The translations under genes were made by a program, and so were the position numbers. From NCBI GenBank assembly GCA_964539665.1, contig CAZIKB010000073.1, forward strand, positions 1 through 32,203: 32,203 nucleotides of DNA. The letters run 5' to 3'. The DNA comes from CAZIKB01 sp964539665. GTDB lineage: Bacteria > Zhuqueibacterota > Zhuqueibacteria > Oceanimicrobiales > Oceanimicrobiaceae. The notes below the pieces were generated by a model that did not search any database, was not told the origin of the DNA, and saw nothing but the letters and a program-made list of their open reading frames with translations. Shown piece by piece: positions 16,708 to 23,496 of this stretch; within the stretch, counting starts at the first letter, position 1, and every line of letters begins with the position of its first letter.

Positions 16708-17799
16708 CTAATAAGGTCGTTGATAAAATGGTGTTTTGACTACCTCCGCTTCTACTTCTTTGCCACGAATAAAGATAGCGATATTGGTGCCAATTTCAGT
16801 GTAGGGCAGCTCCATATAGCCAATTCCTATTCCTTTTCCTAAACTTGGAGAAAATGTACCGCTGGTGACGGAACCAATTTCCTGACCATTTTTGTGAATT
16901 TTATACCCATGCCTGGCCAGGGCGCGCTCTTTTAATAAGAAACCAGCTAATTTTCTGGTAAGCCCTTCTTGCTTAGATTTCAAAATGGCATTGCGACCAA
17001 TAAAAGCGCCTTTGTCTATTTTTGTTATCCACCCCAGGCCGGCTTCAATTGGATTGGTTGTTTCATCAATATCATTTCCATATAAGTTATATTTCATCTC
17101 CATTCGCAGGGTGTCTCTGGCGGCCAAACCTATTGGCTCAATTTCAAATTCTTCACCGGCTTTTAATATGGCATTCCATACGTTTACAGAATGTTTTACA
17201 TCAACACCTATTTCAAATCCATCCTCACCAGTGTAGCCTGTACGTGCGATTATGGCGTCAACTTCAGCAAGTTTTCCTTCTTTAAACCAATAGAATCTGA
17301 TTTCTGATAAATTAGTGTTCGTTAACTTTTGCAGGGTTGCTTCTGCGTTGCGGCCTTGCACAGCAAAAAGACTGATTTCATCACTCTTGTCAAAAAGTTC
17401 GGCGCCGGGCATTAAATGATCCTTCATCCACTTGAAATCTTTGTTGAGATTAGAAGCGTTTACAATTGCCATATAATGATCGGAGAAACAATAAATAATT
17501 AGATCATCGACTATGCCGCCATTTTCGTAGCACATTGCAGTATATTGGGCTCTGTTTTCCACCAACTTCGACACGTCATTCAAAGTCATTTTTTGTAAAT
17601 ATTCCTGAGCCCGGTCGCCTCTGATAATAAATTCGCCCATGTGTGAGACATCAAAGATACCTACTGAATTACGTACTTTATTATGCTCTTCAATAATGCC
17701 TTTGTATTGCACAGGCATCCAGTATCCGGCAAATTCAACCATTTTGGCGCCAGAGTTTTTATGGACTTCGTATAACGCTGTTTTTTTCGGTTCCAACAC
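16708..17799 (-). CDS. gcvT: Glycine cleavage system T protein (aminomethyltransferase)
   Basis: Transfers the methylene group of the lipoyl-bound aminomethyl intermediate to tetrahydrofolate, releasing ammonia. The 363-residue length is normal. Motifs: GIFDVSHMGEF (48-57), GGIVDDLIIY with Asp98/Asp99, the folate-site acidic residues, ARTGYTGEDGFEI and GLAARDTLRMEMKYNLYG in the middle, and the C-terminal TSGTFSPSLGKGIGIGYM. The start is GTG at 17799 with AAGGA close upstream; the next codon, TTG, is an alternative. gcvH and gcvP are not nearby and no glycine riboswitch pattern is visible upstream, where a repeat fills the gap. thiE follows after one base. Confidence 0.95.
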   Translation of the reverse strand: MLEPKKTALYEVHKNSGAKMVEFAGYWMPVQYKGIIEEHNKVRNSVGIFDVSHMGEFIIRGDRAQEYLQKMTLNDVSKLVENRAQYTAMCYENGGIVDDLIIYCFSDHYMAIVNASNLNKDFKWMKDHLMPGAELFDKSDEISLFAVQGRNAEATLQKLTNTNLSEIRFYWFKEGKLAEVDAIIARTGYTGEDGFEIGVDVKHSVNVWNAILKAGEEFEIEPIGLAARDTLRMEMKYNLYGNDIDETTNPIEAGLGWITKIDKGAFIGRNAILKSKQEGLTRKLAGFLLKERALARHGYKIHKNGQEIGSVTSGTFSPSLGKGIGIGYMELPYTEIGTNIAIFIRGKEVEAEVVKTPFYQRPY

Positions 17800-17837
17800 A
17801 GTTCCTTCGTTTAATTGCAGTCGAATGATGATAGATT

Positions 17838-17994
17838 AAGTAATCAATGACTCTGTTGAGTAAGTAACCTTCCGAAGGTTCCTTTTAATTTCATTTTCGA
17901 TATGTAGTATTTACTTAATATTTAACGCTAAATACAGAATGTCAAAAAACCTTCGGAAAGATTTCCACCATTTAATCAACAAAGTAATCAATGA
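17838..17994. repeat. MITE-like element flanked by 13-bp direct repeats
   Basis: AAGTAATCAATGA occurs at 17838-17850 and again, identical, at 17982-17994. Inside these, the left end (TGTTGAGTAA) and the right end read in reverse (TGTTGATTAA) match at 9 of 10 bases. Further in, AACCTTC-C-GAAGGTT (17866-17880) is a tight palindrome and CCTTCGGAA recurs at 17951. The 131-base AT-rich core has no reading frame. It fills most of the 231-base gap between the aminotransferase and gcvT genes. Confidence 0.45.
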
Positions 17995-18030
17995 TATAAA
18001 TGGTATTTTCCAGGCTATTGTAGTTAGCCA

Positions 18031-19194
18031 TTAAATGTTTTTCAAGGCATTTTTTATACGTTCAAGTCCTTCCTGAATATTTTCTATTGAGTTAGCATAA
18101 GAAAATCTTAAATATCCATCACCAAATTTGCCAAATGCTGTACCAGACAATATAGCAACGCCGGCTTCATTTAACAGATAACCTTCAAGTTCCTGAGAAC
18201 TCATATTTACTTCTTTAACGTTTGGAAACGCATAAAATGCCCCTTTTGGCATGATACAACTCACACCCGGAATATCATTTAATCCTTCCACAATGATTGT
18301 CCGGCGTTTTCTAAATTCTTCAACCATGGCATTTACTTCTTCGGTTGGACCCTGCAAGGCTTTTATGGCTGCATATTGTGAGAAAGTGGCGGTACAGGAA
18401 TTGCAATTTATCATTAACTGTTCAAGCTTTTTAGCCAGATCCTGGCGCATGACACCAAATCCTAATCGCCAGCCAGTCATGGCATACGTTTTTGAAAAAC
18501 CGTCCAAAAGAACAGTATTTTCCTTCATGCCAGGTAACGAATAAATGCTTTGATGTTCACCTTCGTAAATTATGTTTTTATACACTTCATCTGAGAGAAC
18601 CATAATATTGTTCTTTTTAGCGACTTCAGCAACTGCTTCAATATCCTCGCCGGTCAGAATCCCGCCGGTTGGATTCTGTGGCGTGTTAATAATAATTAAG
18701 CGTGTACGGTCAGTAACCAATGAACGGAATTCGTCTGGATCAAATCGAAAATCCTTTTCTTCCCGAAGCTGGAGCGGTACCGGTGTGCCGCCAACATATT
18801 TTATCGCCGACTCGTAGATGGGAAATCCAGGATTGGGATAAATAACTTCATCTCCTGCTTCGATACATGCCAAAATTAAAAAAAACATGATTGGTTTAGC
18901 GCCGGGTGTAACTACAATTTCTTCAACTTTCGTTCTGACTCCACGACGCGCATATACTTCCTCGACTATGGCTTCCCTTAATGGCATGATCCCGGCAGCT
19001 GGCGAATAATGGGTTTGGCCATCTTGCAATGCAGCTATTCCGGCTTCTACAATATGTTTCGGCGTGTCAAAATCTGGTTCGCCGATTTGCAAGTGAATAA
19101 TGCTTTTCCCCTGCGCTTCCAAAGCCTTTGCACGAGCCATGACTTCGAAAGCGGTTTCAGTTCCTAATCGATTCATTCTTGATGCTAATTTCAT
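18031..19194 (-). CDS. Pyridoxal-phosphate aminotransferase, aspartate aminotransferase type (class I)
   Basis: Cytoplasmic fold-type I aminotransferase, 387 residues, closest in style to bacterial AspB (subgroup Ib) enzymes that move the amino group between aspartate (or other amino acids) and 2-oxoglutarate. The PLP lysine is Lys235 in GFSKTYAMTGWRLG. Other landmarks are IGEPDFDTP (38-45), HYSPAAGIMPLREAI, NTPQNPTGGIL (170-180) with the cofactor Asn, and SDEVYKNIIYEG with the Asp and Tyr that contact PLP. The C-terminal YLRFSYANS carries the Arg that binds the substrate carboxylate. The start is well set: GAGGAG ends nine bases before the ATG at 19194. It stands alone between a repeat and a 597-base empty region, with a candidate TATAAT on the minus strand at 19259-19264. 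Confidence 0.92.
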   Translation of the reverse strand: MKLASRMNRLGTETAFEVMARAKALEAQGKSIIHLQIGEPDFDTPKHIVEAGIAALQDGQTHYSPAAGIMPLREAIVEEVYARRGVRTKVEEIVVTPGAKPIMFFLILACIEAGDEVIYPNPGFPIYESAIKYVGGTPVPLQLREEKDFRFDPDEFRSLVTDRTRLIIINTPQNPTGGILTGEDIEAVAEVAKKNNIMVLSDEVYKNIIYEGEHQSIYSLPGMKENTVLLDGFSKTYAMTGWRLGFGVMRQDLAKKLEQLMINCNSCTATFSQYAAIKALQGPTEEVNAMVEEFRKRRTIIVEGLNDIPGVSCIMPKGAFYAFPNVKEVNMSSQELEGYLLNEAGVAILSGTAFGKFGDGYLRFSYANSIENIQEGLERIKNALKNI

Positions 19195-19791
19195 ATTACA
19201 AAACTCCTCATAATAAATGATTTATATGATTGAGAATTCAATTAATTCCATGAGTTTCATTATAAGTCAGGTTCGTTAAACCCAAAAAGATAGTAAAAAT
19301 AAATTCAATAGTCAATAGATACAAATAAAAAACCAGCGCTTTTAAAAAACGCTGACGTATTATAAATAAAGAACTTACTTAGTGATTGAACGAAAACTGT
19401 CCTACACTTTTTGCGTAAATATGACTATTTTGCCTTTCAACCAGTAAAAACTGAGTAAAATGAAAATTTAAAATGCAAAATCACAAAAAATACTCGCTTT
19501 TATCATACCATAATTCAAGTCATTATATTCTTATCATTTTAGAGTATTTAATGAAATCGAGACTGGATTATTGTTCAGATTGAAATCCTTCATGAGTTTT
19601 TGTTTTTGCCAAAACCTTAAAATTGAATTCTCAAATGTTGGAAAGACCAGGCAAATTAACCATAGCAAAATCTAATTGTGACCAACAGATTGATGAATCT
19701 AACGGATGTGAAAATAATAAAAATATCCGTTGGAAACATTTTGGGGGAATAATTTCTTTGCATAATAAACAAAGAGCGGTTAAAATATATC
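19195..19791. other. 597-base stretch without a convincing gene
   Basis: Very AT-rich. It contains the RBS and a possible -10 (TATAAT, minus strand, 19264-19259) for the aminotransferase gene, a terminator-like hairpin on the minus strand (19322-19354), a single copy of the TTAGTGATTGAACGAAAACT repeat arm (19379-19398), and a 13-base exact inverted pair TGAGAATTCAATT (19231-19243) and AATTGAATTCTCA (19621-19633) that frames about 400 bases. A 92-codon plus-strand frame from 19623 runs into the RDD gene and has no family features. Confidence 0.6.
19322..19354 (-). terminator. Rho-independent terminator-like hairpin
   Basis: Read on the minus strand, CAGCG...CGCTG (19354 to 19334, with a T/A-rich inner stem) is followed by GGTTTTTTATTTG. 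This is the right polarity to end the operon whose last gene (RDD) stops at 19792, leaving about 440 untranslated bases before it. Confidence 0.5.
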
Positions 19792-20511
19792 TTAAGAGCC
19801 AAGCAAAGCATTATAATCCTTCAATACCGTCTCAAGAAAATCACCGGCCAGCATATCTGATTTTATGCCCATTTTATTTTCGAGTGCGGTCTTGGTTTTA
19901 AAAGCCAGGTGATTCGCTATTTTCGTGTTTTCAATTTTTACATGTAACACTTTTTTTATGATTGCAATGTCGCTATCGTTTAACAGAACTACCTGTGAAA
20001 GGGTGGGTTGATAGTCTACTTCCAATTGCGCCAGAATAGTATCTTTTAATTTCACATTTGATTTCATTTTAATAACGGTCGTTCCAGCCGCTAAATCACC
20101 GAGCCGCTGGCCTTTGCCATTTATTAGTATTGTGAAAATCGCCACCGCACCGGCCAGTATTGAAACATCGATCAACCGAAACAGCCATCGTAAAAGGTAA
20201 TCACCGATTCCGGGCTGTGAGTCGTCAAGTTTAACAACCCTGATCTTCATAGCCCTTTTCCCGATGCTCTGGCCGTTCATGAAAATTTCGCAGGCCAAAT
20301 CGTAGCAAACGTAAGGCAATAGAATAATCGTCATAACAACTATACTTCCCTGAAGGATCGAATCAAAAATATTAGACAGAAGGCTAATGCCAATGATATA
20401 TCCTGCCAGCACAAAGTAATCGATTAAAGCAGCCAGTATCCGGTCTCCCAGGCCAGCAATTTCGTAGTCGATGGCGACATTTTGCGCGGTGTTGATTTGT
20501 ACCGATTCCAT
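19792..20511 (-). CDS. RDD-family membrane protein
   Basis: Inner-membrane protein of 239 residues with an N-terminal RDD domain: GLGDRILAALIDYFVL (21-36), GQSIGKRAMKIRVVKLDD (about 80-98) and YLLRWLFRLIDV hold the conserved Arg/Asp positions, with two to three membrane helices between. The C-terminal third (about 150-239) is soluble and helical and is not part of the domain. Function unknown; RDD proteins are recurrent partners of MoxR/DUF58 operons. It is the last gene, beginning three bases after the DUF58 stop with AGGA just before the ATG. Confidence 0.82.
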   Translation of the reverse strand: MESVQINTAQNVAIDYEIAGLGDRILAALIDYFVLAGYIIGISLLSNIFDSILQGSIVVMTIILLPYVCYDLACEIFMNGQSIGKRAMKIRVVKLDDSQPGIGDYLLRWLFRLIDVSILAGAVAIFTILINGKGQRLGDLAAGTTVIKMKSNVKLKDTILAQLEVDYQPTLSQVVLLNDSDIAIIKKVLHVKIENTKIANHLAFKTKTALENKMGIKSDMLAGDFLETVLKDYNALLGS

Positions 20512-20514
20512 ATC

Positions 20515-21849
20515 CTAACTCAGCCCTCTTGCTTTCAATTCGAGATATTTATTAATAGTGCTTGTAGTCAGGTTTTGCGGAGTTGTTAAAATCGCATGAA
20601 TACCGTGACTGACGAATTCTTTGACTATTTGCCTTTTTTCATAAGCAAACTTTTCTGCAATGGTTTTAATGTAAATATCCTCGGTATTTTCTCCGGGTAT
20701 GTCCAGCAGTTTTTTCAGCTCCGTATTTTCAAAAAATATCATCACCAGCAAATGATTTTTTGCCAGGCCTCTTAGGTAGGGTAACTGCCGCCGCATCGAA
20801 GTTACTGTTTCGAAGTTGGTAAAAAACAACAGCAAGCTGCGCTGTTTGATCTTTTGCTTCACTATCGCACAAAGATATTCAAAATTCGATTCAAGAAATC
20901 GAGTTTTTTGATTGTATAAAAGATCAAGAATTTTTTGCATTTGCGTATTCTTTCGGTCAGCCGCTAAAATGGAATTAACCGTTTCTGAAAATGTTATGAT
21001 ACCTGCCCTGTCCTGTTTGCGAATAGCGATGTTTGAAAGCGCCAGACTGGCATTAATGCCGTAATCCAGAAGACTCATGCCCTGAAACGGCATTTCCATC
21101 ACCCTGCCCATATCGATGATGCAGTAAACCTGCTGCGACTTTTCATCCTGAAATTCATTTACCATGATGGCTGCTTTTCTGGCGGTTGCTTTCCAGTTTA
21201 TGGTGCGATAATCATCTCCCTGCACATACTCGCGAATGTGCTCAAATTCCAGGGTATGGCCGATCCTTCTAATTTTCTTAATCCCCAGTTCGGTTAAATG
21301 GTTTGAAATAGCGTGGAGCTCATATTTGCGCATTTGAATGAAAGATGGATAAACGGCCACAATTTTATCCTGAGAAAATTTGTATCTTCTTTTTATGAAG
21401 CCGATTGGGCTGGTGACGAACAGATTCACAGCGCCAAAAATGTATTCGCCCCGTGTTACCGGTCTGAGTGAATAGGCAATTGTCTGGCGCGTTCCCGGAG
21501 CAAGTGTGATGTGGAATTCCTGGTCGCGGATTTGAAATTGTTCCGGCAGTTCATCGATTATGCCAACTTTGACTTGAAAGGAATAGAAATTCTCCACAAC
21601 CAGATAAATCTGATTTTTATCACCGTTTGAAAGCCGTTCCCCGGTCTCTCGGACAGCAGCCAGGCCTTTTGGCGTTCGGAAAAGCAGTACCAGATCAATT
21701 CCACTTACAAAGGCTATTGTGAAAAGTATTAGTCTGGCAAAAAAAGCCAGTTTAGCTATGAAGAAGCCGAACACAAACAAAAGAATGACGGCGATGAGAC
21801 TAATAAAGAAGCGCTGGCTGAAATAGAGGTTTTTGACTAACAGTGTTAT
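20515..21849 (-). CDS. DUF58 domain protein with vWA-like fold; apparent AUA start
   Basis: Membrane-anchored DUF58 protein, the usual substrate or partner of MoxR-type AAA ATPases. Two hydrophobic N-terminal segments are followed by a beta-rich domain and the DUF58 signature EFEHIREYVQGDDYRTINWK, then a vWA-like region starting YCIIDMGR where a MIDAS DxSxS would be expected; here it reads DMGRV, so metal binding is doubtful. The first conventional start is TTG at 21780, but that cuts into the first membrane helix. The frame is open upstream and encodes TLLVKNLYFSQRFFISLIAV, the conserved DUF58 beginning, with no ATG, GTG or TTG. At 21849-21846 the sequence is ATAA, overlapping the moxR TAA stop, and GAGG lies seven bases before it. 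I chose ATA at 21849 on that spacing; CTG at 21843 is an alternative. Confidence 0.8.
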   Translation of the reverse strand: MTLLVKNLYFSQRFFISLIAVILLFVFGFFIAKLAFFARLILFTIAFVSGIDLVLLFRTPKGLAAVRETGERLSNGDKNQIYLVVENFYSFQVKVGIIDELPEQFQIRDQEFHITLAPGTRQTIAYSLRPVTRGEYIFGAVNLFVTSPIGFIKRRYKFSQDKIVAVYPSFIQMRKYELHAISNHLTELGIKKIRRIGHTLEFEHIREYVQGDDYRTINWKATARKAAIMVNEFQDEKSQQVYCIIDMGRVMEMPFQGMSLLDYGINASLALSNIAIRKQDRAGIITFSETVNSILAADRKNTQMQKILDLLYNQKTRFLESNFEYLCAIVKQKIKQRSLLLFFTNFETVTSMRRQLPYLRGLAKNHLLVMIFFENTELKKLLDIPGENTEDIYIKTIAEKFAYEKRQIVKEFVSHGIHAILTTPQNLTTSTINKYLELKARGLS

Positions 21850-22829
21850 CGCGGCACCTCAATTTTTTCGATGATTTGTTTAATGATATCTTCAGGTTGG
21901 ACGCCTTCCATTTCTTTTTCCGGTGTGAGTAAAAGTCTGTGATGCAGAGTCGGATAAGTGACCGTTTTTATGTCCTCCGGAATAACAAAATCCCGGCCGC
22001 GCATAGCAGCAAAGGCTTTGGCGCCAGACATCATCGCCAACGAGGCCCGTGGTGAAGCGCCCAGATACAGCCCAGGATTCGAACGGGTCTGGTGGACAAT
22101 CTGCACGATGTAGCGGATGAGGTGCTCTTCAATCAAGATGGATTTGACTTTCTGCTGATAATCAAAAAGTTCCTTCGCAGAGAGGATCGGTTTAATTTTG
22201 CTTAAATCGTGCTGATTTTTGTTCTTGTGAAAATCGGTCAGTAATTGCGACTCCTCTTCGAAAGAGGGATAGCCTATCTCGATTTTGAACAGGAAACGAT
22301 CTATCTGCGCCTCCGGCAGGCGGTATGTCCCTTCCTGCTCAATGGGATTCTGGGTCGCTATTACAATGAACGGCTTTTCCATGATATAGGTCACACCGTC
22401 AACCGTGATTTGCCGCTCTTCCATGACTTCAAACAGAGCTGCCTGGGTTTTAGCCGGCGCCCGATTTATTTCATCGATTAAGATTATATTGGAGAAAACC
22501 GGGCCTTTATTAAACTCAAAATCTGATTTTTTCATATTGAAAACTGATGTGCCCAAAACATCCGAAGGCATGAGATCCGGTGTAAACTGGATGCGTGAAA
22601 ATCCGACGGAAACAGTTCTGGCAATCAACTTGGCGGTCAGGGTTTTGGCAATCCCAGGAACCCCTTCCAGCAGAACATGCCCATCCGCCAGAATCGCGGC
22701 AATGAGAAAGTCTATCATCTGCTGCTGACCGACGATTATTTTGTGTAATTCGTGATTAATTTTTCCAACGGTTTGCTGCAATCCGGTTAAATCAATCCGG
22801 TTCAAGAAATCGCTGTCTTTTTGTGTCAT
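21846..22829 (-). CDS. MoxR-family AAA+ ATPase
   Basis: Cytoplasmic chaperone-like AAA+ ATPase of 327 residues. Walker A is GVPGIAKT (56-63), Walker B IILIDEINRAPAKTQ (Asp119, Glu120), sensor I IVIATQNPIEQEGTYRLPEAQIDRF, and the C-terminal lid has GASPRASLAMMSGAKAFA. These are the standard MoxR motifs; relatives act with DUF58/vWA proteins in membrane or envelope maturation. A frame 13 codons longer begins inside the repeat hairpin at 22868, but the AAGGAG at 22836-22841 is six bases before ATG 22829, so this shorter start is used. Its stop overlaps the presumed DUF58 start. The transposase gene and hairpin just upstream interrupt an otherwise tight operon. Confidence 0.93.
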   Translation of the reverse strand: MTQKDSDFLNRIDLTGLQQTVGKINHELHKIIVGQQQMIDFLIAAILADGHVLLEGVPGIAKTLTAKLIARTVSVGFSRIQFTPDLMPSDVLGTSVFNMKKSDFEFNKGPVFSNIILIDEINRAPAKTQAALFEVMEERQITVDGVTYIMEKPFIVIATQNPIEQEGTYRLPEAQIDRFLFKIEIGYPSFEEESQLLTDFHKNKNQHDLSKIKPILSAKELFDYQQKVKSILIEEHLIRYIVQIVHQTRSNPGLYLGASPRASLAMMSGAKAFAAMRGRDFVIPEDIKTVTYPTLHHRLLLTPEKEMEGVQPEDIIKQIIEKIEVPR

Positions 22830-22835
22830 TCGGGA

Positions 22836-22841
22836 CTCCTT
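22836..22841 (-). promoter_or_regulatory. Ribosome binding site of moxR
   Basis: Minus-strand AAGGAG, six bases before ATG 22829, and only three bases past the end of the hairpin at 22845-22877. It rules out the longer start inside the hairpin and places the RBS in the hairpin's shadow. Confidence 0.7.
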
Positions 22842-22844
22842 AAT

Positions 22845-22877
22845 ATTCATCCGATGACTTTGAGTCATCGGATGAAT
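22845..22877. repeat. REP-like hairpin 1 (3' side of the RAYT gene)
   Basis: ATTCATCCGATGACT at 22845-22859 and AGTCATCGGATGAAT at 22863-22877 make a perfect 15-bp stem with a 3-base loop (TTG). It is the same stem as at 23502-23534. It lies five bases after the RAYT stop and just before the moxR RBS. Confidence 0.9.
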
Positions 22878-22882
22878 GATGA

Positions 22883-23485
22883 TTAGTATAATTTTTCCAT
22901 TTGGGCAGGTGAAATTAACTCATACGATGCTTTATAAAACTCGCCCCTGTCATCTGGTAAATCAAGTATTTGTTTTGCCAGCTCCTGGTTGCATAATGTG
23001 CCATTTCGCATTCCAATATAATCAACGAATGAAGAAAACTCCCAATTTTCCATTTTCTTAAATAAACCAGCTTTATACGGATTTTGGTGTAGGTAATGAA
23101 AACAAATAATTGGATAAATTGACGGCAGTTTTTTCCCGGTATCCTGGTTATATGTAAGACATTTTGCTTTTGTTTTCTGTTGGAACAAACTACCTGTTCG
23201 TTTTTCCTGTTTATTGATGGCTCTGGTGTAAGATCGCAATAAAATAGCAAAACCATCATTAAGTAAATGTTTTTTGTTTGAATCCAATGTAAGTAATGAT
23301 TTAACATATACCAGGAAGTGGAAATGATTGGGCATCAGGCAATAACATAGTATTTCACAGTATGGCAACAACTCTTTTCTGACTTTCTGTAAGAAAAACA
23401 AATAATTCTCGTGTCTGAAAAAAATACGGGCTTTATTGTTACCTCGATTGTAAACATGAAAAATATTTTCGGGTTCAAATTTCAT
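22883..23485 (-). CDS. REP-associated tyrosine transposase (RAYT, IS200-like Y1 transposase)
   Basis: Single-strand DNA transposase of the HUH Y1 superfamily, TnpA_REP branch, 200 residues from ATG 23485 (a TTG five codons earlier overlaps the DUF4350 stop). Seen: HVYNRGNNKARIFF near the N-terminus, the HUH metal motif in CYCLMPNHFHFLV (His54, His56), catalytic Tyr86 in LLRSYTRAINKQEKRTGSLFQ, and HYLHQNPYKAGL plus WEFSSFVDY toward the C-terminus. All catalytic residues are intact. Relatives bind and cut REP hairpins, and this gene is bracketed by two identical perfect hairpins (22845-22877, 23502-23534) at 5 and 16 bases. There is no Shine-Dalgarno. It sits in the same orientation within the moxR operon and so may be transcribed with it. 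Confidence 0.92.
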   Translation of the reverse strand: MKFEPENIFHVYNRGNNKARIFFRHENYLFFLQKVRKELLPYCEILCYCLMPNHFHFLVYVKSLLTLDSNKKHLLNDGFAILLRSYTRAINKQEKRTGSLFQQKTKAKCLTYNQDTGKKLPSIYPIICFHYLHQNPYKAGLFKKMENWEFSSFVDYIGMRNGTLCNQELAKQILDLPDDRGEFYKASYELISPAQMEKLY

Positions 23486-23496
23486 AATGGTTGCAA

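Noticed and set aside
17800..18030. Possible glycine riboswitch upstream of gcvT
   Set aside because: No tandem aptamer pattern is seen; the gap is occupied by the MITE-like repeat.
19623..19901. 92-codon plus-strand frame
   Set aside because: No family features, no RBS, and its last third is antisense to the RDD gene.
22830..22868. N-terminal extension of MoxR by 13 codons
   Set aside because: Encoded by the repeat hairpin, while AAGGAG is well placed for ATG 22829.
22915..23307. 130-codon frame inside the transposase gene
   Set aside because: Out-of-frame shadow of the RAYT gene; all HUH/Y1 motifs are in the other frame.
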